From NCBI GenBank assembly GCA_942159475.1, contig OW804096.1, forward strand, positions 103,018,194 through 103,082,193: a stretch of 64,000 nucleotides of DNA, given 5' to 3'. The translations under genes and the position numbers were made by a program. Positions within the stretch are counted from its first letter, which is position 1. Every line of letters begins with the position of its first letter. The stretch is from Sthenelais limicola (lineage: Eukaryota > Annelida > Polychaeta > Phyllodocida > Sigalionidae). The notes beneath the pieces were generated by a model, which saw only the letters and a program-made list of their open reading frames with translations, ran no database searches and was not told the DNA's origin. Of the stretch, positions 57,701-60,657 are shown piece after piece.

Positions 57701-60657
57701 ACTTGATAAATAATTCAACTGCATGCAGCTTGTGTATTTAAACCTGATTTAGATACATAACTTTTATATGCATTTTGAATGGTACCAGATGATGCACGTT
57801 TCACCAGGTGCAGAACCGCTTTTTTGGGAGGATTGCACTTTTGTGACTGGTCAGTGACACTTTTGCATGCACTGGTGGATTTTTCAATGCACATCGGGTA
57901 ACTACAACTTGCAAATTACATGGGAAAACATGGAAAACACGGCCATAAATCCGGGTCGTTCTTAGATGGGAGATGACGCTGATGGGTTGGGCGATGTAAG
58001 GAATTTCGGAGGTGGGCTTATCCGCCTCTTCACAGAGGGCGGGTCGGTCGCCTCTCGTCGAGCAGCTGTGGTATTGGTGGAAATTTTCCCATTCTCAGCT
58101 GGGATTTGAACCCTTTTACCCATAGCCTATGGCATATAGGCCAGCACTTTAGACCGCTCCGCTACAATGAACCATACACACTGCACCCACTCTTCCTACC
58201 ATATGCTGGAACATAGAAACCCCGAGATATAAATTGGTCAACGCAAAACAGTCTCTATGCTCGTATCAGGCCACATTACCAGGATAAAGTTTGAATTATG
58301 ACAGATTTCCTGGGTTTTTTTCAAATAAATGCTTTACATCAGCTAGAAATTTTTGTATTTGATATCTAAAGCAATTTCCACGTCCCCTCTTGCAACGGGT
58401 TTCTGCGAATGCATCTGAACAATGTGTAGCAAGGCATGGTGTTGACATAGCTTCCAAGATATATTCACCGATTTTATTAAATAATCGCTGTAGAACTGGT
58501 TGAATCAATTTTGTATTCATAATTTTGACAGCTGTGCGTATGACTGGCTGGCTATAGTATTTATTTTGTCACTGACACTGTCAGCAAGGCAAGGCAAGGA
58601 TTTTGCATGATTTTTGAAGAAAACTTTTCGGTCTGTACGAGCAGAGGGGGGCTGTTTCACTTTCAAAATGGCTTCCTTAAGATGTACCATAATCATATTC
58701 AACTTTTATTACAGGAATTTCATTTTACATTTAGTTTTCACGAGATTTAGGCGATTTTAAAATAGCATTTTGCTAAAAAAAAAATATTTTATTTCAACGA
58801 CTGGAAAATTGTGCTTTTCAAGTTATATTTTTATTCAATATCACTATATTATAGAAGGTTTTTTTAGATTTAACAAAAAGTTGATTGATTATTACACCAA
58901 TAGCCACAAAGCGCAGAATTACAGTGCGTGTACACCCGTAACTGTTACTTGTTTTAATATTTAGGCAAATTTGAGATAGTTATTATGAGAGTCGATATGT
59001 TAATATAGATATGACTGTTATTAATGTAAATAAAATGTATCGAAACCCTCATTATGTAGTCACTTTACAGGTGGACAATGCTCCCATACACGTGTCAATG
59101 TTTACCAAAATGCAGGGCGGTACATCTCTGATGTCGCGTGTGTTTCCTCTCTCGGCCTGAAATGACCAAATAGACATAGGTTAGCAAATAAATCTCCCTG
59201 CTCCCTCCCGCTGTACCAAATCGTGCTGGAGTAGCTCGTCCCTGATTGGTCATTTTTCTCTGACGTCAGCAACAACAACCATCTTGACCAATCGTAGATA
59301 TGGTTGCATCGGCAACCACGCATTATATTTATTGCATACATTGAAAATCAATAAGGTTATTCAATGCCTATATTTTCCCCGCTTACAGGGAATAGTCCAA
59401 TTCAGTCACAGTAAATGACTTATTTCAACCCTCTTTCAGTATACCTTGATAAAAACACACTATATACCTCTTTTCACATGCAATTCAGTTTTACTCCCAG
59501 TTCTCATACCCTCTTTAGTACTTTACTGTCTTGTTCACTTAATTTACAAGACTGGACCTATACTTCATCAGCGTCAACTTACTAATATATATTGAAGAAC
59601 TTGCCAACAACTAACAACCATCCATTATGTTTTAATGGTCTCCATTTTCCTTGGGGTGAAGCCGTCTTGATCACCTTACTTCCATTTAGTACCACCCCGG
59701 AAAGGTGAAATGGCGGATGATTAGATTAGATTAGAAAACATTTTATTCAATCATTTGATTGCATCAAGCGGGCATTTCTCCGGCTAGTAGAAGGTTTTCA
59801 AGCCCACTGTTTCCCACAGATTTTAGTACTCGACAAAGTCACCTAGGCCCTTTGTATTGATTTTACAGTATATATTTTCTGACGTACAGTTTTTACAATT
59901 TCATATTTTGCTCTCTGATTTAAACACTTGTTAGTCTATAAAGTTCTCATCTCACCAGATTGAATACTTCCTGGCATATATGATTTAAATGCCTTGGGGT
60001 CAAAGATTTGGTGGGCCACAGTCTGTAGCCTATTCCACGAATACGTGATTCTATTGATTTGTTTTAATATTTTCTTACCTTGAGCGAAATTTCTTGTATC
60101 TATGCTTCTCAAATCGAGATTTCTGGGATCTTGCGACAGGCGGTGGCCCACCATATATATGCTGTCTTCTTCTGAATTTCAATGGCAATAAATACTAATT
60201 GATCTCTTTTATGCAGCTCATGTACATTGGCTCTTGATGGTAACCTATATAATTCTTAGTATCTTATTTGGTATATTTGAAGTCTGTTTTTGTTGTTCAA
60301 ATAGTTTTATTCAAGTTAATATATACAGTGTATGCAAGTAATTTTCCTTGTATCCTGAGTATCATTATAACTTATTCAGGTAGTGGGGGTTACATGTGGG
60401 TTGTGTGGTAGGTTTATATAATTTATATTCACGCAAAGCTATTGATATTCATAATATGATGATGATAGATGAGATGAGAAATGTTGATATAAACTCATTC
60501 CTATTGTTTATTTTGTTTTGCAGAAAAAGGATTATAAGCGTGTAGAAAAAGCGCTGGACAACTTTTTGGAGATGAAGGAGATGATGAGCCTCGTTGGATC
60601 GGATCTCAAAAAAGAAATGGACAAACAAGATCAACTATCATATCCCCTTTTACAGTG
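13944..60657 (+). CDS. PARP6/8: PARP6/PARP8-type mono-ADP-ribosyltransferase, 5' 14 exons (3' end outside window)
   Basis: Fourteen exons join in phase (1805 coding bases, 601 complete codons) into the non-catalytic part of a PARP6/PARP8 (ARTD16/17) homologue. What I see: an N-terminal block ending in SEDYP as in PARP8; an acidic Ser/Asp-rich stretch (residues about 105-155); the HPLLSADMDSVRTIFG and GTIDDIDVEL blocks; a UBA domain (about 315-355); a basic Ser/Pro-rich linker (357-452); and the near-invariant block NEYCVVCDEPHVFQNG followed by the ELCVF.FQTLGVM, VVDLL and IFEPYP segments. Known for the family: these proteins attach single ADP-ribose units from NAD+ to targets, using a C-terminal ART domain. 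That domain follows the PLLQW motif where the visible exons stop, so it is expected downstream of 64000. The start ATG has A at -3 and aligns with the PARP8 N terminus. Large introns 12 and 13 host most of the transposons. Confidence 0.93.
14331..14390 (+). mobile_element. Possible degraded tRNA-like SINE head
   Basis: TGTTGTAATGGTTAAAGTCA resembles an A box and ACTCGAAACCAAGAGGTTC a Ser/Leu-type anticodon region, but the B box is poor. Weak call. Confidence 0.25.
14760..15060. mobile_element. Hairpin MITE, copy 1 (intron 1)
   Basis: A near-perfect hairpin at about 14770-14868 (arms read AGCAAGAACAGTATAGTATC and its complement) is centred on ATATTCTCCGAGTATAC. It is followed by TTATTCCATGATT at 14869, and the element ends TGTACGCTCACGGCCAAATC at about 15034-15053, then ATGGAATAAA. 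It has the same layout as the element at 27975-28287. Confidence 0.7.
16070..18585. mobile_element. Non-autonomous DNA transposon, copy 1 (intron 1), with LINE insertion
   Basis: Ends TTCCACCTACAAGGCAACC (16084) and, inverted, TTCCACATACAAGGCAAACG (up to 18569). Similarity to copy 2 goes a little further out, so the edges are approximate. Subterminal zones are packed with ACCGACAATCGGT-type palindromes, and a perfect palindrome spans 16209-16241 (TTCTAAAATTTTAGAA core). No transposase. A second copy lies inverted at 52095-54335. Confidence 0.82.
16981..17851 (+). mobile_element. 5'-truncated CR1/L2-like LINE inside the DNA transposon
   Basis: Flanked by ATCACTGC on both sides (16973-16980 and 17852-17859). 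Frameshifted coding remnants read LLEYGIILPSMASKQANNKI then QNIIYRAVKIIF, and later NAGNVIIVERPSLENV, GPVTWNKLP, typical of the C terminus of CR1/L2/Jockey-type ORF2. It ends AAATTTAGGGATATC without poly(A). The inverted copy of the host transposon lacks it. Confidence 0.65.
19636..19731 (+). CDS. PARP6/8: PARP6/8 exon 2
   Basis: Acceptor AATACAG, donor G|GTAAGA, phase 1 in and out. It encodes the FGFSYVDEKGP...SEDYP stretch, matching the FTFTYV...SEDYP part of PARP8. This supports a long N terminus of PARP8 type rather than the shorter PARP6 form. Confidence 0.85.
20030..20183 (+). repeat. Two small tandem duplications in intron 2
   Basis: ATTTAATT(T/C)AATTGAAA(T/A)GTAAG occurs twice (about 20035-20110), then TTTGTGGTATACGATATAAT twice (about 20140-20180), ending just before the exon 3 acceptor. 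Confidence 0.85.
20194..20283 (+). CDS. PARP6/8: PARP6/8 exon 3
   Basis: Acceptor CTAACAG, donor G|GTTAGT, phase 1 in and out. It ends in LPVIFNKIAE, matching IPVIFHRIATE of PARP8. Confidence 0.85.
20284..21489 (+). other. Intron 3 of PARP6/8
   Basis: 1.2 kb, AT-rich, with ATGCATGCATGCATG near 21160-21180 and no repeat family recognised. Introns 4, 5 and 6 (21678-22076, 22172-22598, 22660-23199) likewise hold nothing apart from the shared 58 bp repeat. Confidence 0.7.
21490..21677 (+). CDS. PARP6/8: PARP6/8 exon 4, acidic region
   Basis: Acceptor GGTTGCAG, donor AAG|GTAATT, phase 1 to 0. The second half is a Ser then Asp/Tyr-rich acidic run (DVDSDDNDYDDEDDYY), equivalent to the EDSEGDNDSEEF acidic patch of PARP8 but longer. 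It is probably disordered. Confidence 0.85.
21730..21787 (+). repeat. Short repeat, copy 1 (partner 22716-22780)
   Basis: TATCAACCGACT, then CTCGGCCTATACAGTAGTTT and CCTAATGTTACCTCAAGTT; shared with intron 6. Confidence 0.85.
22077..22171 (+). CDS. PARP6/8: PARP6/8 exon 5
   Basis: Acceptor TTATTCAG, donor AG|GTAATA, phase 0 to 2. It encodes HMHPLLSADMDSVRTIFG, matching HPQLEADLSAVREIYG of PARP8. Confidence 0.9.
22599..22659 (+). CDS. PARP6/8: PARP6/8 exon 6
   Basis: Acceptor ACTTTCAG, donor GAT|GTAAGT, phase 2 to 0. It encodes LFGTIDDIDVELLLGLSFLD, matching EYGTIDDVDIDLHINISFLD of PARP6. Confidence 0.92.
22716..22780 (+). repeat. Short repeat, copy 2 (partner 21730-21787)
   Basis: Same words as in intron 4 with a small insertion (ACTCAGTCGGC). 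Probably part of an unclassified short element. Confidence 0.85.
23200..23290 (+). CDS. PARP6/8: PARP6/8 exon 7
   Basis: Acceptor TTACACAG, donor G|GTGGGT, phase 0 to 1. It encodes IASAWKLICDEPIVVRLHLS, matching IAVAWEVIRTEPIIVRLHCS of PARP8. Confidence 0.92.
23584..23650 (+). CDS. PARP6/8: PARP6/8 exon 8
   Basis: Acceptor TTTTTTCAG, donor AA|GTAAGT, phase 1 to 2. It encodes PKVEVFQPSQKECFGIGSQL, matching PSIEVFQPSNKEGFGLGLQL of PARP6. Confidence 0.92.
23833..23967 (+). CDS. PARP6/8: PARP6/8 exon 9
   Basis: Acceptor TTGCAG, donor AG|GTGAGA, phase 2 to 2. It begins ILEQFISERWKHLTND, matching ILGMFTSQQWKHLSND of PARP6, and then becomes basic and less conserved (IKKRVPAPVT). Confidence 0.9.
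23968..25930 (+). other. Intron 9 of PARP6/8
   Basis: 2.0 kb without a recognisable element. The 109-codon minus frame at 24345-24674 has no motif and is probably chance. Confidence 0.7.
25931..26089 (+). CDS. PARP6/8: PARP6/8 exon 10, UBA domain
   Basis: The acceptor TTTCTACTGTAG|T is the only one nearby that keeps phase 2 without a stop; the donor is AG|GTGAGC. The exon encodes a UBA-type three-helix signature: LAQIIGMGFSVEMSRNALI then ITRGNIEEALNLLLSSPE, with the MGF loop and the N.E.A...LL third helix. Known UBA domains bind ubiquitin. In the human PARP6/PARP8 sequences as I recall them, this position is a Ser-rich linker without a UBA, so the domain is either an invertebrate feature or lost in vertebrates. 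Confidence 0.8.
26090..27297 (+). other. Intron 10 of PARP6/8
   Basis: 1.2 kb, AT-rich, nothing recognised. Confidence 0.7.
27298..27583 (+). CDS. PARP6/8: PARP6/8 exon 11, Ser/Ala/Lys-rich linker
   Basis: Acceptor CTTGATACAG, donor CAG|GTAGTC, phase 2 to 0. It is low-complexity, with runs of Ala/Ser, the Pro-rich APLPPLPSSK and Lys-rich segments. It ends in NGFLSQ, matching the (Y/R)GFLVQ that opens the conserved block in PARP6/8. The middle is presumably disordered. Confidence 0.85.
27743..27838 (+). CDS. PARP6/8: PARP6/8 exon 12, CVVC block
   Basis: Acceptor TTGATTTTAG, donor AAG|GTGAGT, phase 0 to 0. It encodes RQRLPTLNEYCVVCDEPHVF and QNGAMLK, almost identical to PARP6/8. Together with the two cysteines opening exon 13, C-x2-C plus C-x4-C could form a zinc site; that is my inference. 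Confidence 0.96.
27975..28287. mobile_element. Hairpin MITE, copy 2 (intron 12)
   Basis: TIRs TTATTCCATAATTTGGCTGT (27975) and GTCCGCTCACAACCGAATCA (from about 28260) flank a central hairpin AAGCCCAGATGCTTCTGGGCTT. 313 bp, no ORF. It starts about 135 bp after PARP exon 12. Confidence 0.8.
29322..29402 (+). repeat. Dispersed repeat, copy 1 (partner at 59050-59134)
   Basis: CATTATG..CTCACT then CAATGTTTACCAATATGCAG and GGCGGTAC match the block in intron 13 with some substitutions. Confidence 0.75.
29456..29580. repeat. 125 bp near-perfect palindrome (intron 12)
   Basis: Arms of about 58 bp (GCATTATTACCC ... CATAGACACTCG and complement) around a short GGGCTTGCCC centre. The arms differ at a single position (CCGAGG versus TGAGGG region). 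As RNA it would form one long hairpin. Confidence 0.93.
29584..29858. mobile_element. 275 bp MITE with TTAGACGCGATTTGATCAG inverted ends
   Basis: TIRs of about 21 bp at 29584-29604 and 29838-29858, no ORF. It lies immediately downstream of the palindrome at 29456-29580, and the two may form one composite. Confidence 0.75.
30071..30182 (+). repeat. 17 bp minisatellite CTTTTTTTAAAGACAAA, six units
   Basis: Tandem units differing only in T-run length, in intron 12. Confidence 0.95.
30861..30906 (+). repeat. DIRS inverted terminal repeat, left
   Basis: TAATTATTGTGCGTCGCCAC and onward to CATGAGA. It contains its own hairpin GCCACCTCGCTAGGTGGC. Confidence 0.92.
31139..31642 (+). pseudogene. DIRS gag-like remnant with RS-rich tail
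   Basis: Begins MSDADKLGPHGDG and stays in one frame through two stops (TAA at 31292, TGA at 31556). It includes a Tyr/Asp-rich segment (DYDYYAKSRDYADYY) and a basic Arg/Ser segment (RDRRRRSRERSTHRRRSHSR). RS/RY-rich gag-like proteins are plausible for DIRS elements; the identification rests on position and on the recombinase that follows. Confidence 0.5.
31648..32211 (+). CDS. DIRS tyrosine recombinase (C-terminal catalytic domain)
   Basis: About 187 aa. It keeps the catalytic set expected of tyrosine recombinases: Arg in TSQRVQTLRTL, H-x2-R in AHSVRSATASKL, a Trp in AIWRGENTF, and the nucleophile Tyr in FRRFY. It ends in a basic KKRKRSK that may act as a nuclear signal. The N-terminal core-binding region is missing because of the internal deletion, so it may be inactive alone. 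Confidence 0.82.
   Translation: MLVTSQRVQTLRTLKCEDIKFSSKYKASILLSEVIKTSSVRRSLRMLSLEAFPDNKSICILTCLRHYLFRTKNFRPEDEQGNVPGPLFISHCAPFKPVANTTIAKYIRCTLAASGLNTDTYKAHSVRSATASKLAVLQVPIKQIMDRAIWRGENTFRRFYQKPINVTVSTATHLLSDHSGKKRKRSK
32474..32519 (-). repeat. DIRS inverted terminal repeat, right
   Basis: Reverse complement of 30861-30906 except for one base (CACG versus CATG). Confidence 0.92.
32515..32829. mobile_element. Foldback element with 66 bp inverted repeats, abutting the DIRS element
   Basis: Arms 32515-32580 and 32764-32829 (GCTAACCTCACTACATTCGC versus its complement) with few mismatches around a 183 bp centre. Near the right arm GAGAAGAGTTGTCCCATCTC (32723-32742) is the complement of GAGATGGGACAGCTCTTCTC next to the left DIRS repeat. 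It is probably a non-autonomous derivative of a related DIRS family in minus orientation, or an internal complementary region. Confidence 0.7.
32890..33025 (-). mobile_element. tRNA-derived SINE or tRNA pseudogene
   Basis: On the minus strand, TAGTCTAGGGGTAAGATGC resembles a polymerase III A box and GGGGGTTCAAATCCC a B box, about the right distance apart. The anticodon-loop position reads CTCCCAA. Acceptor and T stems do not pair fully, so it is not a working tRNA; an A/T-rich tail follows on the minus strand. Confidence 0.6.
33197..33210 (+). repeat. Target-site duplication of the LINE, left copy
   Basis: AAAAGAATATCTTG, identical to the sequence at the 3' end of the element. Confidence 0.88.
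33211..34188 (+). promoter_or_regulatory. LINE 5' UTR with YY1-like sites
   Basis: The untranslated leader has no convincing ORF. It holds three CCGCCAT(T/C)TT motifs at 33430, 33866 and 34088, the reverse complement of the AARATGGCGG core bound by YY1. Human L1 has a YY1 site at its 5' end that sets transcription start, so these may be an internal promoter. The insertion begins GGTTCCGG right after the target-site duplication. Confidence 0.5.
34189..35871 (+). CDS. LINE ORF1 protein: coiled coil, RRM, CTD, C-terminal NADAR domain
   Basis: 560 aa. Residues 1-80 are basic and Ser/Lys-rich. About 80-200 is a charged heptad-rich coiled coil. About 205-285 is an L1-ORF1p-like RRM (EKNLLILGL ... 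VKVEFNTVEARETVWKAR), and about 286-360 an L1-type CTD (RQRKAKVKMIAEAAEEMHYK). Residues 363-511 match the NADAR/YbiA fold: FFTAQNPLSNHFRAPF, YETVEQYLLYHRAK (E389), EASPSNKDWGIG (468-479) and GNVLGKCWMAVR (497-508). The tail (520-560) is almost all Glu/Asp. L1 ORF1p is an RNA-binding trimer that chaperones LINE RNA. NADAR proteins act on ADP-ribose-linked N-glycosidic bonds, including ADP-ribosylated guanine in bacterial members. Two usually conserved positions differ: Lys after the EHY motif is R396, and the Asp three residues before the WG motif is N473. Activity is therefore open. ORF2 follows 48 bp downstream. Confidence 0.88.
   Translation: MSEVDIAGEKRKRLMEDPCDTVNSPSKVQRGISDKNKSMTKETANNKLKTKPKNATANSVGKDENKSGQNEILKIESKEVNLAMLVQKMARGQKEDALTLAKETEERNKETQKNFEALFEGLNQLEGMKTRVDKVEKNWETNQEENIIRDKERDELRKRVRIQEDQMKAVQRVINTTKDTDFQRSAREEQKADDEFIKEETKKLEKNLLILGLKSGEGEIEDEEELDEKVQSFLNDNLDLQDIKTKRTFRVSWKADGPVKVEFNTVEARETVWKARFKLPKWIPGQPKGLGLIRDTPLVLRQRKAKVKMIAEAAEEMHYKTKVAGASIYINGTRFRHNQLAGVPTELLLSQLSKRQNEEATVFFTAQNPLSNHFRAPFILDQNRYETVEQYLLYHRAKIGDDPEKPTLALNTQDPAQCKKYMSQIHRNHDQWIQQREEIIKRALRAKVRAHDEVRDYLMMTGNRKIGEASPSNKDWGIGKGLKHPEVLDYSQWPSQGNVLGKCWMAVRATLIRQEKSKAKQEESEEEEDEEEEDEEEEVPNDDVSDMEQGLEEEEEGRDG
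35920..39720 (+). CDS. LINE ORF2: APE endonuclease, reverse transcriptase, C-terminal zinc knuckle
   Basis: 1266 aa, typical for L1/Tx1-group ORF2. The N-terminal exonuclease-endonuclease-phosphatase domain (1-235) shows QETHS (E48), AGDFNAD (D154, N156) and SDHKEV (D230, H231). The reverse transcriptase (about 430-720) has WRPITLLNVDYKI, the motif A SLDFSKAYDS (D592), QGDPLSS (651-657) and FADD (692-695). The C terminus carries C-x2-C-x7-H-x4-C (C1122, C1125, H1133, C1138) as in L1. It nicks target DNA and copies the LINE RNA by target-primed reverse transcription. All catalytic residues visible to me are intact. Confidence 0.95.
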   Translation: MEQTWEKDKTIPLKIITLNINGLNNSTKRKAIFEQFKDEQNTIIALQETHSTEKTEKIWKMQWRGESLFSHGSSASKGVMFLISKDLKSSIQNHGGDKNGRIQYVKIQVDNSDICIINVYAPTADKGKEQEENLKNIEEMVENVKCDKLIIAGDFNADLYYKPVSHASSALNLCINKMQLSDIVRAKSNGNPAYTWFRKDQESRIDYIFVSNNIVSKIINTEVKYNSHSDHKEVNLELQTNRITRGKGYWKLNTMLLRDERFNNEVENICDEVKNINLSHKMRWEFLKLQIRQVAIKIAGQNTRQRNAKEKKWNERLNVLSSKKRLKIEEITERNVLMQNIKESDLKRAEGALIRSRAKWSIDGEKCSKYFCSLEKFRAESKVISSLNINGKLTNNPSEILNEGENFYSKLYKKGYSCPIATDVFTNQSQSVMLDEIENDFITREISEEEIKNIICGMKKIKSPGCDGFNVEFYQHFWEKLKIFFIPMMRQCLADGQMTDDQKRGIVSVIPKKDNDPSLIKNWRPITLLNVDYKIISKILASRLSEFLPQIIDGDQFGFVKNRFIGSAVRKLDDVISLLEYSGEQGIVVSLDFSKAYDSIEWPFLRKALEAHGVKNVFIGWIETLMFDSKAVFTNNGRSSRWFNVEKGMKQGDPLSSVLFTIVIEKLATQIRKSENIKGIKTADVEAKITQFADDLTLTVKDEKSLVNTIKIIKKFTDASGLKLNEAKSKGFNVGGIHISHESLSQIEWVTQMKILGITLVCPRNEKLLYKINSEELICKVNNVVNDWGNRFLTLKGRILICNVFLLPIFQHTMSCISFDDSLLKKINKIMLDFVYKGPGRPISVGFLSQKIENGGLGLRLIEEINITNKIMWVKRFLGNGEQKWWKSLEQFEGKTLDHVFLARSTPSRFLNEFYKDLFKIWNKVYTKHEPQEAYQIKKERLWYNKHITHKKKMIYRSDWEEAGITSVGDILYENGNIMTYRDIALSYHFRPSYYHRQEIALAIPKKWLNVVKKSGCTIGKHSVDFYIGDKCINLIECSAKDIYQSLIINKKVNREKFDKWQYILKLNDSQFEKIDWKMFFCLPYKVTPETRIQVMQYKILHKTLPCNKYLKEKDIKNSTRCDYCTKSDDLLHFLVECRNTKSIWKFLLKWIYESGHLNSDYKKENIFHMKANVIQINPVEIILGLPVSNLNTKIINWLILQTKAFVYRQKLFGEGILTNIMLLYDLRSRCATNIFSQSLKSTSKEEKTLWRRVKADLDEQINMLK
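39721..40139 (+). other. LINE 3' UTR with hairpins and poly(A) signal
   Basis: Contains the perfect palindrome GCCACCTGGTGGC (39831-39843) and a related ACCACCTGGCGG (39897-39908), each preceded by GAGTC. AATAAA lies at 40110-40115, then an A-rich tail. AAGATGGC at 40090 is another YY1-like core. Confidence 0.7.
40136..40149 (+). repeat. Target-site duplication of the LINE, right copy
   Basis: AAAAGAATATCTTG, directly after the poly(A) tail; the four A bases cannot be separated from the tail. Confidence 0.88.
41580..42200. repeat. Purine/pyrimidine-rich low-complexity block with a ~320 bp duplication
   Basis: The segment 41700-41890 (GATAAAAGGGGAGG ... GATAGATGTATAGGTGTGTG ... CATGAAACCCTC) recurs at 42015-42170. 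GA, GT, poly-G and CT runs fill the rest. All ORFs here are low-complexity artefacts. Confidence 0.85.
44484..44702 (+). CDS. PARP6/8: PARP6/8 exon 13
   Basis: Acceptor TTTGCAG, 73 codons, phase 0 to 0. It contains ARELCVFGFQTLGVMSDAAE, VVDLLIAMA and IFEPYPTIVDP, all strongly conserved in PARP6/8. The exon ends CCCAAG followed by GCAAGT, so the donor is GC rather than GT. The reading frame and the human boundary (NPK|KKNY) support this position. Confidence 0.95.
44703..44708 (+). other. Non-canonical GC 5' splice site of intron 13
   Basis: The exon ends AAG and the intron begins GCAAGT. This is the strong AG|GCAAGT consensus of the GC-AG intron class, and the partner acceptor at 60521-60523 is TTTTGCAG. 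Coding phase and alignment leave no GT alternative within several bases. Confidence 0.85.
44717..44882 (+). repeat. (TTC)n triplet tract in intron 13
   Basis: About 55 units of TTC, interrupted once near 44790-44797 (TTTTCCTCCTC), starting some 15 bases after the GC splice donor. It makes the flanking frames look open on both strands (poly-Ser/Leu and poly-Arg/Glu), which is an artefact. GAA.TTC tracts of this length are known to form triplex DNA. Confidence 0.95.
45328..45490. repeat. Foldback repeat with ~64 bp arms (intron 13)
   Basis: GGGACACTATTGCACTGTCC and its flanks on both sides pair across a centre of about 32 bases (45392-45423). Small differences occur in the arms. Possibly a MITE. 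Confidence 0.88.
46376..46420 (+). ncRNA. Hammerhead-like core (CTGATGA...GAAA) of a Penelope-type remnant
   Basis: CTGATGA (46376-46382), a GGG/CCC stem, then GAAA (46399-46402) followed by GCTTGTGC. This order matches the hammerhead ribozyme core, and similar motifs are known at the ends of Penelope-like elements. Stem III closure is imperfect and no Penelope ORF is nearby, so cleavage activity is doubtful. Confidence 0.4.
47341..47470. repeat. Inverted array of GGACGTTAGGGCCCA units
   Basis: Direct units at 47353 and 47377 and inverted units at 47406, 47431 and 47452 (TGGGCCCTAACGTC). The array is roughly symmetric around 47398. Confidence 0.9.
47975..48260 (+). pseudogene. Decayed L1-like ORF2 fragment
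   Basis: Frameshifted translation gives TNGIMWAQR, then SRSIPTHESYEL and TLWNRVYYKA. These align in order with TNKIMWVKR, ARSTPSRFLNEF and KIWNKVYTKH of ORF2 at 35920. It is an old relative of the intact LINE. Confidence 0.5.
51671..51730 (-). mobile_element. Truncated tRNA-like SINE head
   Basis: Minus strand TGTCAGCTCAGTGGTATGAG followed by GTGGGTTCGAACCCGGGCG. A and B boxes are clear, but the anticodon arm between them is shortened. Confidence 0.5.
52095..54335. mobile_element. Non-autonomous DNA transposon, copy 2 (intron 13), inverted
   Basis: Reverse-complement counterpart of 16070-18585. The terminal zones, poly-G/C tract, TTCTAAAATTTTAGAA palindrome and the segment around 52380-52470 all match. 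It lacks the CR1/L2-like insertion but has gained a 19 bp minisatellite at the same place and an internal duplication (52763-52813 and 53090-53141). Confidence 0.82.
53245..53440 (+). repeat. 19 bp minisatellite TAGTGATATACCTATAAAC, about 10 units
   Basis: Nearly perfect tandem units directly after GAATGCAGTGATA, which corresponds to the insertion target of the LINE in copy 1. Confidence 0.95.
58080..58176 (-). mobile_element. tRNA-like SINE head
   Basis: The minus strand reads GTAGCGGAGCGGTCTAAAGT (A-box-like) and GGGTTCAAATCCC (B-box-like) with about 40 bases between. The flanking acceptor arms do not pair. Confidence 0.5.
59050..59134 (+). repeat. Dispersed repeat, copy 2 (partner at 29322-29402)
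   Basis: Shares TCAATGTTTACCAAAATGCA GGGCGGTAC and flanks with the block in intron 12. Unclassified. Confidence 0.75.
60524..60657 (+). CDS. PARP6/8: PARP6/8 exon 14 (last visible exon)
   Basis: Acceptor TTTTGTTTTGCAG, donor TG|GTAAGT, phase 0 to 2. It encodes KKDYKRVEKALD... and ends KKEMDKQDQLSYPLLQ(W), matching KKQMDKQDPLAHPLLQW of PARP8. In the family the ART catalytic domain starts shortly after, with the ISSNRSHIVKLP segment; I could not find that segment before 64000. Confidence 0.93.

Larger units (their letters stand above)
44703..60523 (+). other. Intron 13 of PARP6/8 (GC-AG)
   Basis: 15.8 kb. Holds the TTC tract, foldback, hammerhead-like motif, inverted GGACGTTAG array, LINE debris, SINE heads and DNA transposon copy 2. 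The stretches 48261-51670, 54336-58079 and 59135-60523 contain no recognised feature; the 130-codon frame at 56607-56999 has no family match I know. Confidence 0.8.
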
